Positions 26,115 to 36,926 of a stretch of 64,000 nucleotides of DNA are shown in pieces (position 1 is the first letter of the stretch; each line of letters opens with the position of its first letter). Where the stretch lies: contig NQMI01000069.1 of NCBI GenBank assembly GCA_002270565.1, positions 124,001 to 188,000 of the forward strand, given 5' to 3'. Below the pieces are notes generated by a model. It was given only the letters and a program-made list of their open reading frames with translations. It did no database searches and had not been told where the DNA came from. The DNA comes from Stenocarpella maydis. Its lineage: Eukaryota > Ascomycota > Sordariomycetes > Diaporthales > Diaporthaceae. Position numbers and translations under genes: made by a program.

Positions 26115-27819
26115 ATGGCCGACGATGCTACCTACCTCGACGATTACAATGGCGGAGACCTAGTGGCCACTGCCGTGTCATTCTTGGCCTTGACCTTCTT
26201 GTCTGTCGGGCTGCGCACATATGTCAGAGGCGTCCTGACAAACAGCTTCATGGCCGATGACTGGCTCATGCTGGCTGCTCAGGTACGGCCCCAGTCGCAA
26301 GTGTTGCATGTGCGGCGGGATCGCATTGCAGACTGACCACATCGCCAGGCTGTTTTCACCATCTCGTGCACCTTCATATTGCTCGGAGTCGATACAGGGC
26401 TGGGGCGCCACAACAATACGTTGCCGCAGGACCAGGTAATACAAGCACTAAAGGTGAGCAGGCCCTTGGTGGCTGTCAGAGGTCGGGGGCCGAAGACTGA
26501 CGGGTCCAAAAACCCAAACGATAGTGGCAGGCCCTGGCAACGGCGACATATGTCCTCAACATGATGTTCACCAAGCTGTCGATCGGCTTCTTCCTCCTGC
26601 GGCTGGCGGTGCAGAGGCGTTACATATACATCATCTACGGGACCATGTTCGTCGTCTTGATCTGGTCCCTGGCGCTCTGGTTCTGGGACATCTTCCAGTG
26701 CAGCCCCGTCCAGGCCCAGTGGGACTACACCATTCCGAACCTCAAGTGCGTGTCGGCACAGGAGGTCGTCAATGCGGCCTACGCACTGTCCGTCATGACC
26801 ATCGCCACGGACTGGCTGTTCGCGCTGCTGCCAATCCCCATGATCTGGCACGTCAAGATGAGCCCTCAGGCCAAGGCCACTGTAATCGTGGTGCTAGGCC
26901 TAGGCATCTTGTAGGTCTCGCTGTCTTGGAGATGCTGCCACCCTACGAGGGCCCGGGGCCAGCCCAAGCTGACATGTTCCAACCTAGCGCATCTGTCGCG
27001 ACCCTGATCAGGCTCAAGTTCCTCGCCGATCTGACAGATACGTCCGATATCCTCTGTAGGAAACCGCCCTGGCTGCCCGTGCCTCTCGTTTCCAAACCGG
27101 ACCCCGCATGCTAACGAGCCTCCAGTCGCCGGGACCGACGCCATGGTCTGGACTCTTGTCGAGCCGGGCGTGGCGATAGTCGCGTCAAGCCTCGTCACCA
27201 TCCGGCCGCTCCTCCGCAAGATGCGCCTCAAGGGCTTCGAGTCCACGGAAGGGAGCCGCCGCCTGCAGTACACGGGCCAAAGCGGCGGCACGGGCGGCCC
27301 CAGAGGAGGAGGAGGAGGAGGAGGAGGAGGAGGAGGAGGAGGAGGAGGCTGTNCGCCGGGTACTGGTCACAAGGGACGACGCTGACGTCCAGGACGTCGG
27401 CGCTTGCGGGCGGGAACGGCTGGGGCGTCGGGGTGGCGGTCACGGTGCAGGAGGGTGACGAGGGCGCGGACGGGATATCGCCGGTTTTCGCCGGCGGCGG
27501 CGGCCCCGGCCCCGGGCACGGCAGGAGCGGCGCCTCGACGCCGGAGAGTGACGTGCTGGTCATTGAGGGCCCGTTTGCGGCGGCGGCGCCCTGGAGGGCC
27601 CAGACGACGCCCACGACCGCCGAGGAGTCGGAGCAGAGCCAGGGGCTGAGAGACCCTGCACACCACCGCAGCAGCGGGTCGACGGCGGCCGCCACGCCGG
27701 CCGGCCAGCCTCGGAATCCCGCCTCGTGGCCGCTTGATGACCTGGCGCCCCCCGCCCCAGGCCGAGCTGGGCCCCGGAGGGTGTCGCCGCCCGACCTGCC
27801 CATACAGACACCTCGCTAG
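26115..27819 (+). CDS. Rhodopsin-fold integral membrane protein (PTH11/SAT4-like), frame broken by a gap
   Basis: Five exons fit: 26115-26282, 26349-26453, 26525-26910, 26988-27055 and 27126 onward. Joins reproduce family blocks: MLAAQ/AVFTI, VIQALK/WQALATATY, GLGI-FASVATLIRL and DIL-FAGTDAMVW. The family has seven helices and an extended N-terminus outside; several members act as surface sensors, most as orphans. Helices include FLALTFLSVGLRTY, the FTKLSIGFFLLRL block and WLFALLPIPMIWHV. No CFEM cysteine domain precedes the helices. Exon 5 runs into a GGA repeat ending at an N (27353). The frame before it stops at 27385, but the tail in another phase stays open to 27819 (LVIEGPF, PPDLPIQTPR) and looks like the real cytoplasmic C-terminus. 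The gap length is therefore unlikely to be one base. Confidence 0.85.
27303..27353 (+). repeat. (GGA)n repeat ending in an N
   Basis: About 15 GGA units coding for glycine in the frame of exon 5, then GGCTGT and a single N at 27353. The reading frame on either side differs. Confidence 0.95.
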
Positions 27820-29027
27820 AGCCAGCATAGCCGGGGACATAATATATCCGAACTTAGGAACTAAAACAAATAAAGAAAAAACATTTCAAAGAAAATATAA
27901 AAGCGAGCGAAAGGCGGCTGGAGTCTCGTGCTAGGATGCCGTGCTTGGATATAAAGTCCTTCCCCCCCTCCCCGTGTCTTTCTTCCGGTTGTGATTGTAT
28001 ATCTCGACTTGTTCGTAGAGGGCGGGCGGATAGCGGACAGATGGGCGCCATCCATATTCCTCGCACGGGGATGGCCGGTTTCGTATCACAGACAAGTAAA
28101 TGCGTAGAGGTAGTAATAGTCCGTGGCAAACATGCGCCGTATAGGAGGCCCAAGCAAGGCTCATGGCATGCCAGCCCGTTTTCGCCGCACCTGTATCCTC
28201 ATTCATCATCCATCCCGCTGGCTAACCTTGTTGGCAGAGCCGCCATGGTAGATTTATGAACCAAACAAACCATTTGAGATTTCACTGGCTGAACTCGGCT
28301 AATCTGGCGCGCAGACTTGGGGAGGGTTCATGTGTCGGTCCTTCTCCTGCAGCTGCCTTTCTTTTTCTTTTCTTTTCTTCCTTCTCCCTTCCGCGCGGCC
28401 ACTTGTTTGATGTGAGACTGGACCATCCAGCCACCACAGCACCCGGGCGCTTATTGTGTTCAGGGCATGAACACTGCATACCGCGGCGACCTCATGCTCC
28501 TCCTCTTCCTCGCTTCAGATGCGTTCTTCCTCAGCCGGTCGTGCCAATCGAAACCCCCACGGGCTTCGTTAGTCATAACAGCAGCAGCTTTCAAAATGTA
28601 ACGGATGGGAACATGTGGTGATAGCCTCCCCTACGGAACCGTTCCGCATGTGCTTCTATGTCAAAAGAATAAGAGATGATACTACCTCCAATGCCCGTGG
28701 CGATGACGCCTGAACCGTTAAACTCCACGCTATGACACCAGCGGCGCTTGATCCATACAGAGCTGTGCCTTGCAATGCCGTGCAACGCTATGGCCCCCCC
28801 TAGCAACACATACAACTCGGCCCGGCTTGTGGATGATGGCATGCCGTTGTGTGGCAGCCAGCCTCGACCGAGACGTGGCAGCCCCCAGAAACCACCCGGT
28901 TTGATGCTGTGGATCGCGTCCCGCTAACGATCGCAACCGGCCCTTGGAAAATAAGCCGCGGCCCGACCAACAGGCGGTACAGATCAGGAACCCCTAGACC
29001 CCCCCTTACAAGATATCGGCGCCCCCC
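27820..29027. other. Intergenic, rhodopsin-fold gene to UBC7
   Basis: Downstream regions of two convergent genes. A pyrimidine-rich patch lies at 28.36-28.40 kb. No further gene was seen. Confidence 0.6.
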
Positions 29028-29602
29028 CTACAGCCCCAGAGACTGCCTGACGCTCTCCTTGACCCTCCGGTCGTACTCGTCGCGGTGGTCGCGCCACATC
29101 TTGGCGGCGTCGACGTTGGCAGGGCTCTCGTCGTTGGGCTCTGCGAGCAGGTTCATGACGGACAGCAGGATCTTCTCGACGGACTGGATGGGCGACCAGC
29201 GCTCCGAGGCGTGCTCGTAGTGGTTGGGGTCGTCGCCGGCCGGGTGAAGTATGGAGATGCAGACGAGGCCGCTCGGGTAGACTGCGAGGATGGCACGAGG
29301 TCAGCAAGCAGTCCTGGGCGGGCTGGCGGGGGGGGGGGTCCTCTTTGTTCTTACGCACCGTTTGGGTGCCATATCTCGCCCAGGAACTTCATGGTCGGCG
29401 GGGCCAGCGGGTAGTCGGCCGGGAACTTGAGCTCCGCGGGGAAGACGCCCCCCTCGAAGGGCGTCCCCTCGGGCCCCTGTATCAGGGCCTCCCAGTGCAG
29501 AAGGTCGTCCTCGGAGACGGGCCCCGCGGTGATGCCGTCGGGCGGGTTCTTGGTGAGCATGCGGTATTCCTGGAGCAGGCGGCGGTGGGCGGTCGATGAC
29601 AT
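29028..29602 (-). CDS. UBC7: Ubiquitin-conjugating enzyme E2, ERAD type
   Basis: Transfers ubiquitin from E1 to substrates marked by ER-membrane E3 ligases in ER-associated degradation, at the cytosolic face of the ER. Exons 29602-29359 and 29281-29028 join in phase 1 to give 165 residues, the same length as yeast Ubc7. The N-terminus [13 protein letters not shown], the [12 protein letters not shown] block and the HPN motif (79-81) are typical. The catalytic cysteine is C89 in [10 protein letters not shown], followed by the acidic insertion [10 protein letters not shown] that marks the Ubc7/UBE2G class. The stop at 29028 follows RQSLGL. It is divergent from the Mmc1-like gene. Confidence 0.96.
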
Positions 29603-29954
29603 GGTGGCTCCGTTTGAGAAGGGTCGTGCTAGGGATGGAGGACGTGCGGCGGGGGGGTGGCAGACGTGGTGGAGGAGGACTGCTCCTGCTGGCTCTTAGG
29701 TTAGGGAGGGAAGCTCGGGAAGGGGAGATGAAGTCGCTCGCGTGGGGCCGGGTCTAGTGTGGTGTAGTGTAAGTGGACAAGGCGAGTGATGCTGCTTGGC
29801 CCCGCGGCATGATCGGCAGGAGTGAGTGCCTGCACTGAGCGCTAGCTATTACTACCTGCCCCGAGCTCCAAGCCCAGCGCCGGCTCAAGCTCCAACCTCC
29901 ACGGTTCCTCCGTGTGCCAGCCCCGAGATCCAGATCCCACATACGGCGCGCGCC
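29603..29954. promoter_or_regulatory. Bidirectional promoter between UBC7 and the Mmc1-like gene
   Basis: Only 352 bp separate the two start codons, which point away from each other, so both promoters must lie here. No TATA box was recognised; CT/GA-rich tracts are present. Confidence 0.6.
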
Positions 29955-32626
29955 ATGCCACCACGACTGAGCCTGCGGTCTGTCGCAGGCTGCCGTCCAA
30001 CCACATTGCAAGGGGCTGCCGCGAAGCCACCATCCAGCGTCTGTTTGTTCTGCTCCCTCGCCGCCCGTCCCAACTGGCCGACGCCCCGAAGGGTGCGGCG
30101 CAAATCTCTGCCCACGCGTCGGAACCAGACCACCACCGCCCAGCCCTCGAAGCCGCGAAAAGAGCTCCACGACGCCCTCCAGGAGCTGCAGAAGCATGCT
30201 GCCAACTACGTGAACCTGTCGCGGCTGCAATTGGCCCTCAGCGCCCTGCGCCAGGACGCCGGCGAGGAAACAGTGAGGGTCGCCATCCTGGGCATCACGA
30301 ACGGGTCCGAGCCGGGCCAGGCGGCCAAGGAGGTGCTGCGGCTGCTGCTTGCGGACCCGCTGTCACCCGAGCAGGGCTGGGAGAGGGAGCTGATGAGCCA
30401 CGACCCGAGGCAGCCGCTGATAGTCCGGGTCGGCGCAGCCCACGAAGGCGGTGGCGCCAAGGACGCCGGCGGGTTGACCATGACGTACGCGGGAGGCAGC
30501 CTGTTGAGGGAGATGGACGTCTCGTCTCCGGGCCTCAACGGCAGGAAGCTCGAGATACTGCTTACCGAGACCAACCCGCTCGCCGACTCGACCGGAGGCG
30601 CATTTCAGAACTTTGAGGAGACGGCGCTGGTGCCGACGGTGGATATACCAACCTCGCACACGGGGCGATACACCCCTGTCACGACGCCGGTACACAAGGC
30701 ATTGCTCGTCACGGATGGCATCCTCGGCGCCGCGTCGCTGGCTAACCTCCCTCTGCTCTCGAGCAATGGCGCGGTAGCCGCTGCGGTCAACATGCCTGGC
30801 TATCAGCCACAAGACCCATCGGCCTTACCACTGGCGACGATCGATATCCCGGCAGCCTCCCAAGGACTAGACGCACTACGCCAGAGCGTGGACCGGGGAT
30901 TTGAGTATGAGAAGCTCTGGTTCAAGAGCAACATGCCGTATATCACGACATGGCTCAGGTCTGCAGTCACGGCGAGGGGAGAAGGTGTTACAAAAGATGC
31001 TGTCCGAGAGTCAATCGCATCCATCCTCCTGAATACCCATGCCAAAATACAGGNATCCAGGATGATCTGCTTGCGGACCCGCTGTCACCCGAGCAGGGCT
31101 GGGAGAGGGAGCTGATGAGCCACGACCCGAGGCAGCCGCTGATAGTCCGGGTCGGCGCAGCCCACGAAGGCGGTGGCGCCAAGGACGCCGGCGGGTTGAC
31201 CATGACGTACGCGGGAGGCAGCCTGTTGAGGGAGATGGACGTCTCGTCTCCGGGCCTCAACGGCAGGAAGCTCGAGATACTGCTTACCGAGACCAACCCG
31301 CTCGCCGACTCGACCGGAGGCGCATTTCAGAACTTTGAGGAGACGGCGCTGGTGCCGACGGTGGATATACCAACCTCGCACACGGGGCGATACACCCCTG
31401 TCACGACGCCGGTACACAAGGCATTGCTCGTCACGGATGGCATCCTCGGCGCCGCGTCGCTGGCTAACCTCCCTCTGCTCTCGAGCAATGGCGCGGTAGC
31501 CGCTGCGGTCAACATGCCTGGCTATCAGCCACAAGACCCATCGGCCTTACCACTGGCGACGATCGATATCCCGGCAGCCTCCCAAGGACTAGACGCACTA
31601 CGCCAGAGCGTGGACCGGGGATTTGAGTATGAGAAGCTCTGGTTCAAGAGCAACATGCCGTATATCACGACATGGCTCAGGTCTGCAGTCACGGCGAGGG
31701 GAGAAGGTGTTACAAAAGATGCTGTCCGAGAGTCAATCGCATCCATCCTCCTGAATACCCATGCCAAAATACAGGACGAGGAAGCCCGCAGGCTCTCCTC
31801 GGCGCTCTCCACCCACGTCTCGTCCACCACTGTCCCCACGCTAAACGCAGCGCTCGCGGAATGGGCCGAGAAGTCCCATGCGGAGCTACAAGAGCAGCTG
31901 GACAAGGCATTTACAGGCAGGCGGTGGCGCAAGCTCAACTGGTGGAAGCTCTTCTGGCGCGTCGATGACGTCGGCGTGCTGTCGTCCGAGATGCTCTCCC
32001 AGAGGTTCCTGCCTGGGGCGGAGCGGAACGTCATCTTCCTCGCAGGCAAGATTGAAGGCTCGGGCGTTTTCGGCACCGACGCACGCAGCACCACCCCATA
32101 CTCGCCGCCGACGATAGCATCGACCATGAAGCCAACCGGGGTGGCAACAGACTCGCCGCAACAGCCGGCGCCCGCCAAGGACAGCCTGCCTGGGACCAAG
32201 TGGCCAGCTCACATCAGCTTCACCCGGAATTACCTGCAGTCAGAGACGGTGCCTGCCCTGCAGGCCCTCGCGCAGAGCCTCGTCTTCCAGTCGGCCGGCT
32301 TCTCGGCGCTCACGACCTCCCTCGCGGCGCTCATGTACCTGTCCACCTTCGGGGCGTCCGAGTCCGGGGCGGTGGCGGCCCTGGGCATCGTGTGGAGCCT
32401 GCGCCGCCTGCAGAAGAAGTGGGAGACGGCGAGGGAGTACTGGCAGAGCGAGGTGAGGGAGGAGGGTCGCAAAGCCGTGAGGGCGGTTGAGATCAGCGTG
32501 GCCGAGGCTCTTGACAAGGCCGTCAGGGACGGCAGCAGGACCAACGAGGACGCCCTGCTCGCCAAGCTGAGGCAGGCTAGAGAGCTTGTGCACAAGGCCG
32601 AAGAGGCGTTGGCGAGGCTGAAGTAA
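29955..32626 (+). CDS. Mmc1-like mitochondrial protein, interrupted by an assembly duplication
   Basis: As sequenced the gene is broken. The frame from ATG 29955 runs to 31053, where an N is followed by a second copy of 30345-31053. The frame resumes cleanly at 31776 and stops at 32626. Skipping the extra copy gives a continuous frame of 650 codons (649 residues). The N-terminus is arginine-rich and suits a mitochondrial presequence. A block RVAILGITNG with AKEVLRLLLADPLSP (about residues 100-135) and a C-terminal half with two hydrophobic stretches (FQSAGFSALTTSLAALMYLS; VAALGIVWSL) and a final coiled-coil-like helix match what I recall of Mmc1, a fungal dynamin-related mitochondrial protein needed for normal cristae. 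The family assignment is from memory. The single-exon structure is unaffected by splicing. Confidence 0.72.
30345..31775. repeat. Near-exact tandem duplication (709 bp x2) split by one N
   Basis: 30345-31053 and 31067-31775 are identical at an offset of 722. Between them stand an N (31054) and 12 bases (31055-31066) that do not match the first copy. A perfect intragenic copy that destroys the frame, with a noisy contig end beside the N, indicates an unmerged assembly overlap. Confidence 0.95.
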
Positions 32627-33234
32627 TTGACTTCCCTCCGCTTCTGGAGGGTGAGAGGACATCACAACTGTATATATCTAGTGTGAAATAGAATTATGTG
32701 TACATGACCCAAGAGATATTTGCTCTCTGGCATGTGAAGCGCTTGATGTTTTTTTTTGTTTGTTTTGTTTTGGCAAAGCGCCCCGACTTGTTGTGATTTC
32801 CATGTCAGCGCTGACTGGTATCATGGACGTTTGGCTATACGTACGAACGCATTTTCCAACATGCCCATGTCTTCCTGCTCTCCCCGCTCGTGTCAAGCGC
32901 CCGCCAGTCTCAGGTGTCTAAGCCATTAACCATCCAACCCCATCGAGATGCTCTTGATATCTCGTTCCGAACAAGGAGAGGCCGCTTTCCCAGGGGCCTC
33001 TCGCATCGACCGTGAGTCCTTTTGTCGTCCAGATCGGCCCCGTCGACTCGCGCGCTTCCAGACCCCGTCATGACCAGTTTTTTTTTTTCTCTTCTTCCCC
33101 TTCCGTCTAGGATTGGAGCGCAATTCTTGCTGTTTGGGACGCTCGGCAACGTCCTCGCAATCGCCGTCACCACCCTTTCCTTTCTCCGCCCTCAGATAAC
33201 AAAACAGAGCCAAAAAGGGACAAACACGTTTCTT
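32627..33234. other. Convergent 3' region, Mmc1-like and SmD3
   Basis: It holds the 3' UTRs of both genes. A T-rich patch at about 32.75-32.77 kb could be part of a polyadenylation region. No gene seen. Confidence 0.6.
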
Positions 33235-33821
33235 CTACCTCCCTCCACGGCCGCTCGCCCTGGCCCTGCTGACCGTCGCACGACCCCTCGCCAGGCCGAC
33301 ACCGCGGCCGCGGGCGTTGCGGCTCTTGAACATTGGCGCGTTCCTAGAGACGACGGGCGGGTTTCTCGTTAGCTCGCCAGGGTTCCTTCCTCCTTTCTCT
33401 GCCGCTGTGGGGGGGGGGGGGTGTCAGGGGGGTTCGGGGGCGTACCGCAGCATGTCTGGCACGATGAAGAAGCGCACGTGGCTGCCGCGGATGTAGACCT
33501 GCTCCAGGTGGCTGACGCGGCCGTCGCGCGCCGTCACTGTGATGTCCTTGAGCTGGATGTTCATGTTGTCCTCGGCTGTCCTATCTGTTAGCGTTGGCTG
33601 CGCAAGCGAGGAGAGGGGCAGAGGGTGGGCGACGAGGAGGGCATGGGGTGAGAAAAGAAGAAGAAAGAAGAAAAAAGGGAAGGGGAATGCAAGGGAAGGA
33701 AGGAAGCCTTGCCTTCGATCAGCTTGCCGCGGTAGGTGGTGCCGGAGTCGAGCTCCAGGGTGATGATGTGACCCTGGGCCTCGTTGAGGAGCTTGATTGG
33801 GATTCCGATCGTGGACGTCAT
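33235..33821 (-). CDS. SMD3: Small nuclear ribonucleoprotein Sm D3
   Basis: Core spliceosomal Sm protein; seven Sm proteins ring the Sm site of U1, U2, U4 and U5 snRNA. Three exons, 33821-33713, 33575-33446 and 33343-33235, give 115 residues. They cover [18 protein letters not shown], the Sm1 strand region ending YRGKLIE, then [11 protein letters not shown], Sm2 with [17 protein letters not shown], and the tail NAPMFKSR with RG/arginine repeats ([20 protein letters not shown]). Intron 1 (33712-33576) begins GCAAGG, so it is a GC-AG intron; no GT donor keeps the conserved protein intact. Its 3' end has CTAAC followed by three closely spaced AGs, and only the last restores the frame. Intron 2 (33445-33344) is GT-AG. 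Confidence 0.95.
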
Positions 33822-36800
33822 GGTCGGTCGGGCCTGTCTTTCTTGCCGGGGTGAGCTCGGGGGAGGTCGTCGTCCGTCGTGCGGGCTGTCTTCGGTGGAG
33901 GAGGAGGAGGTGGTGGTGGTGGTGGTGGGACTCGGACTCGGGGAGCTCTGCCGCGTCGCAAAGCTTGGGATGGCGCGCTCGCAACCTGACAGAGCCGCAG
34001 CGGAGGCTGAGATGCAATGCGCTGCTTGGCTGCGGATGGATAGCAGGGCCCTGCCTGGAGACCACGGCGCTGCAGGATTTTCCGGGCCGAGTGCCGCAGC
34101 GCCACGTACCTACCTACCTAGGTACCTAAGTGGATAGGCCTGTCGCTCACTCTCATACGCCCCGAGGACTTCCCTTTCTGATGTTGCCATTAGCTCATTT
34201 ATCGGACTCGCCCGTATTGTATTGCAGTCTGAGGTATTTCCAGAGTCTCAAATGCTTGCACAGTATAGGTTGCCTAGTCAGCCTGGAGATTTGTACACGT
34301 TTGCGCAAAGTCGGAATCCTGTGTGGCTTTCCGCTGCCAAAACACCCCTTTCCCAGGAGGAAAGCCGGAGTGGACGTGTCAATTGATTGACTTTGCACTT
34401 GCCATATTCCAGGCCCCTTCCCCATGGTTTCTCCGAGGCTGCCTGGTCTCGTGCCGCTGCGGAATGGCATCCAGGCAACAGAATTCTGAGCCTCGTCATG
34501 GGGATGCGGACAAACCGTCACCTGCCATGCGTGGGGCTGCTTCCATACTGGAGGTCTCAGAGCACCACCGGTATGAGCTCGGATGATGCCGCCATCTCAC
34601 CGAGCCATGAGGGCCCTCGGCCAGGTTGCCAAGGACGCTTAGGTCACAACCTCTCGCTCTGAACCTCGACGGACATCTTCTGCGCGCCTGTCAACCTCGG
34701 GGGCCCACAGGAGAATCCGTGACTCGCGGTGGATCAGCCCGCCAGAATATTAAGCAATATGCCCGATGCGACGACGGTGTCCTAATGAATCATTATGTAG
34801 ATACGCGCTGCCGAGGTTGCTGTGTCGTCTTGTCCATCTCACCATCATTATGCTTGGTCCTTTGTCCGCAACGGTCAGAACAGTCCACTCGCTCCTAATT
34901 GTCTCAAAATGCAATTGTTTCACCACCATCTTCTCCTTTGCCACGCATCTGGCCCTTGCCAACGCCGGGGTCATCCGTGAGCGTCAATCCGACGGCACTG
35001 CAGCCGTGCTGGAGGTCTTCTACTGCAAGACCACAAATTACGCACGAGACGAGCCAACCGTCTCTATCGTTGTCAGACCCCTGGCGCTGATCGGTGCATT
35101 TCATTTCCCAGGGGCATTGTACTGTCGCTTACTCGTACCTTGGCACCACGGATTATCCCAGCGGGCTACGGAGAAATGCTGTAACCTGATCTGGGGTGTG
35201 AGGGACAAACGAGTGGCCGGCCAACAGTGCCTCTTCCTCACAATCAAGTTTCCTTCTATACCCCCCGAGGATTGCACCTGCTCGGCGGAGAAAGGGGACG
35301 ACTTTGCACAGTCCAACAGCCCCCGCCCCTGCAGAAAGCCCAGGCTATCTGGCAGGCAACCCTCACAGTCATTCCAAGAGCTCAAAGGCGAGGGGGCTGC
35401 CGGGATCTGCTCGATCTTATGGTATGAATGGTTTCCGGGGACGCACTACAGATCCGAAATCGTCAGCACTGGTATCTGAGAAGATGCACCGTCCTGTGAG
35501 CTAGGATGGGCAGTATGTTCCTCTTCTGTGCCTGGCCTTGAACATAACAAAGCTTTATATTGAATGAAATACGACTGAAAAACTGCAAGGGAGAGGCGGT
35601 ATCTCTCTCGAACTCACATCTCTGGTTGAGGCTGGAGCGGATAGGGATGTCCGCAAAGACTATATGTGTAGATGCCCCCGAAGAACCACAATACCCCGAA
35701 AGTTTTGTATCAATATACCTGGTCTTTCTCGCAAACCTCCATCCTGTGTCCGACCAGTATGTGCGTGTCAGCTCCCAGCGTTGTTCACGTTCGGCATGGC
35801 GAGTGATGCGCTCCCTGGTCCGTCTGCGATACCACGTCTTCCAGGGCAGAGGTGTTTCGTCCATGGAGGCCTTGCTCTGCGCAGGCCCGAGCGAAATCGA
35901 TCTTGGGGGTCCGCCCACTGATCCAATGCCCTGGCGCCGGCGACATGCAGGTCGAGATGCTGGCTCAGTTTCCCTGGTGGCAAGTTGCGACAGGTTTGTG
36001 TGGCATGCCGGTGCGCTCGATGACATGAAGCGTTGCTAACCTGTCTCTGCTCGCGACTCCAGCAGGGGTCGCCGTGCTCCAGTCAGCCCCCAGCCCCAGG
36101 GAATCCGCAGACACTTGGAATCATGAGTATTATGTGTGAGCACAAATACATAAAAGTCTCTCCAGGCCTGAATCTGACATGGACCCGGCAAGGAACGTGC
36201 CTGCGAGTCCTCACTTGTGGGAAGTCAGTCACAGTCAGAAGCTCTGAGCCTGGCCAATGGTCTTACACTGTTGCCCTGCGATGGGAAGTGGGGTTCTAGA
36301 TCCAGGGTCCGCCCACAGGGCCGGCGCATATAGTTGGATTCCCAGCTCCTCTGGTGTGCCTCAACATCTCGCTCTGGTGTCTTCATGGTCGGTTCGTTGT
36401 CCCGGGGGAAATCCTTCTGCCGTCTTTCGGCGGTCTCGTTCTGCGCGACCATGTTTCTCCTTCCAAGAGGCTCGGCAGGCTGTGCTGTCATTTTTTCTGG
36501 CTGCGAAGGATGCGAAATACGGCGACAAGTGGGCGGTTCACAGCCTGCTGACACATCAGTTAGCCAATGGACTCCCTTCGCTTGTCAGGGGCGGTTCAGC
36601 TGCCTGTTGCGGGTCTTCGCGGGTCGCCCGCCCGAAGTGTCATTGGGCTCGGCAGGTCCATCCCTCCCCTCTCCCTGCCCACAGGAATCTCCTCATCAGG
36701 ACGGCCAAGCTTCCTTCCACTGCGTATTTCTCTTGTCGGCTACAGCATGCCGGCAGTAGACTGACGATCCAGGATAAAATGGAGGGCCATGAGCTTCTTC

Positions 36801-36926
36801 ACGCGAGTCCCGTCTCAGGGCTCCTCCGTGCTCTTGGTATCCTTCTCGTCTTGCCATTCGGGCTCGACCAGTTGAATTGTTGATCGTTGATGACGAGGCC
36901 TTCTAGGGTCGCCCAACACCAACTCT
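33822..36926. other. Divergent intergenic region, 3.1 kb
   Basis: Upstream of SmD3 (-) and of the membrane protein gene (+). It contains a GAG/GGT-rich low-complexity patch at 33.90-33.93 kb, the palindrome TACCTAGGTA at 34115-34124, and one doubtful open frame at 34850-35479 listed separately. Confidence 0.6.
34850..35479 (+). pseudogene. Doubtful open frame with a buried signal-peptide-like segment
   Basis: 209 codons from ATG 34850. At codons about 22-40 the frame reads FTTIFSFATHLALANAGVIR, which looks exactly like the start of a small secreted fungal protein with cleavage after ANA. However, the ATG that would place it at the N-terminus (34906, followed by CAATTG) is one base out of frame. 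A one-base insertion just after that ATG would explain this. The downstream part has no recognisable domain. It may be a decayed secreted-protein gene, a sequencing error, or chance. Confidence 0.25.
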
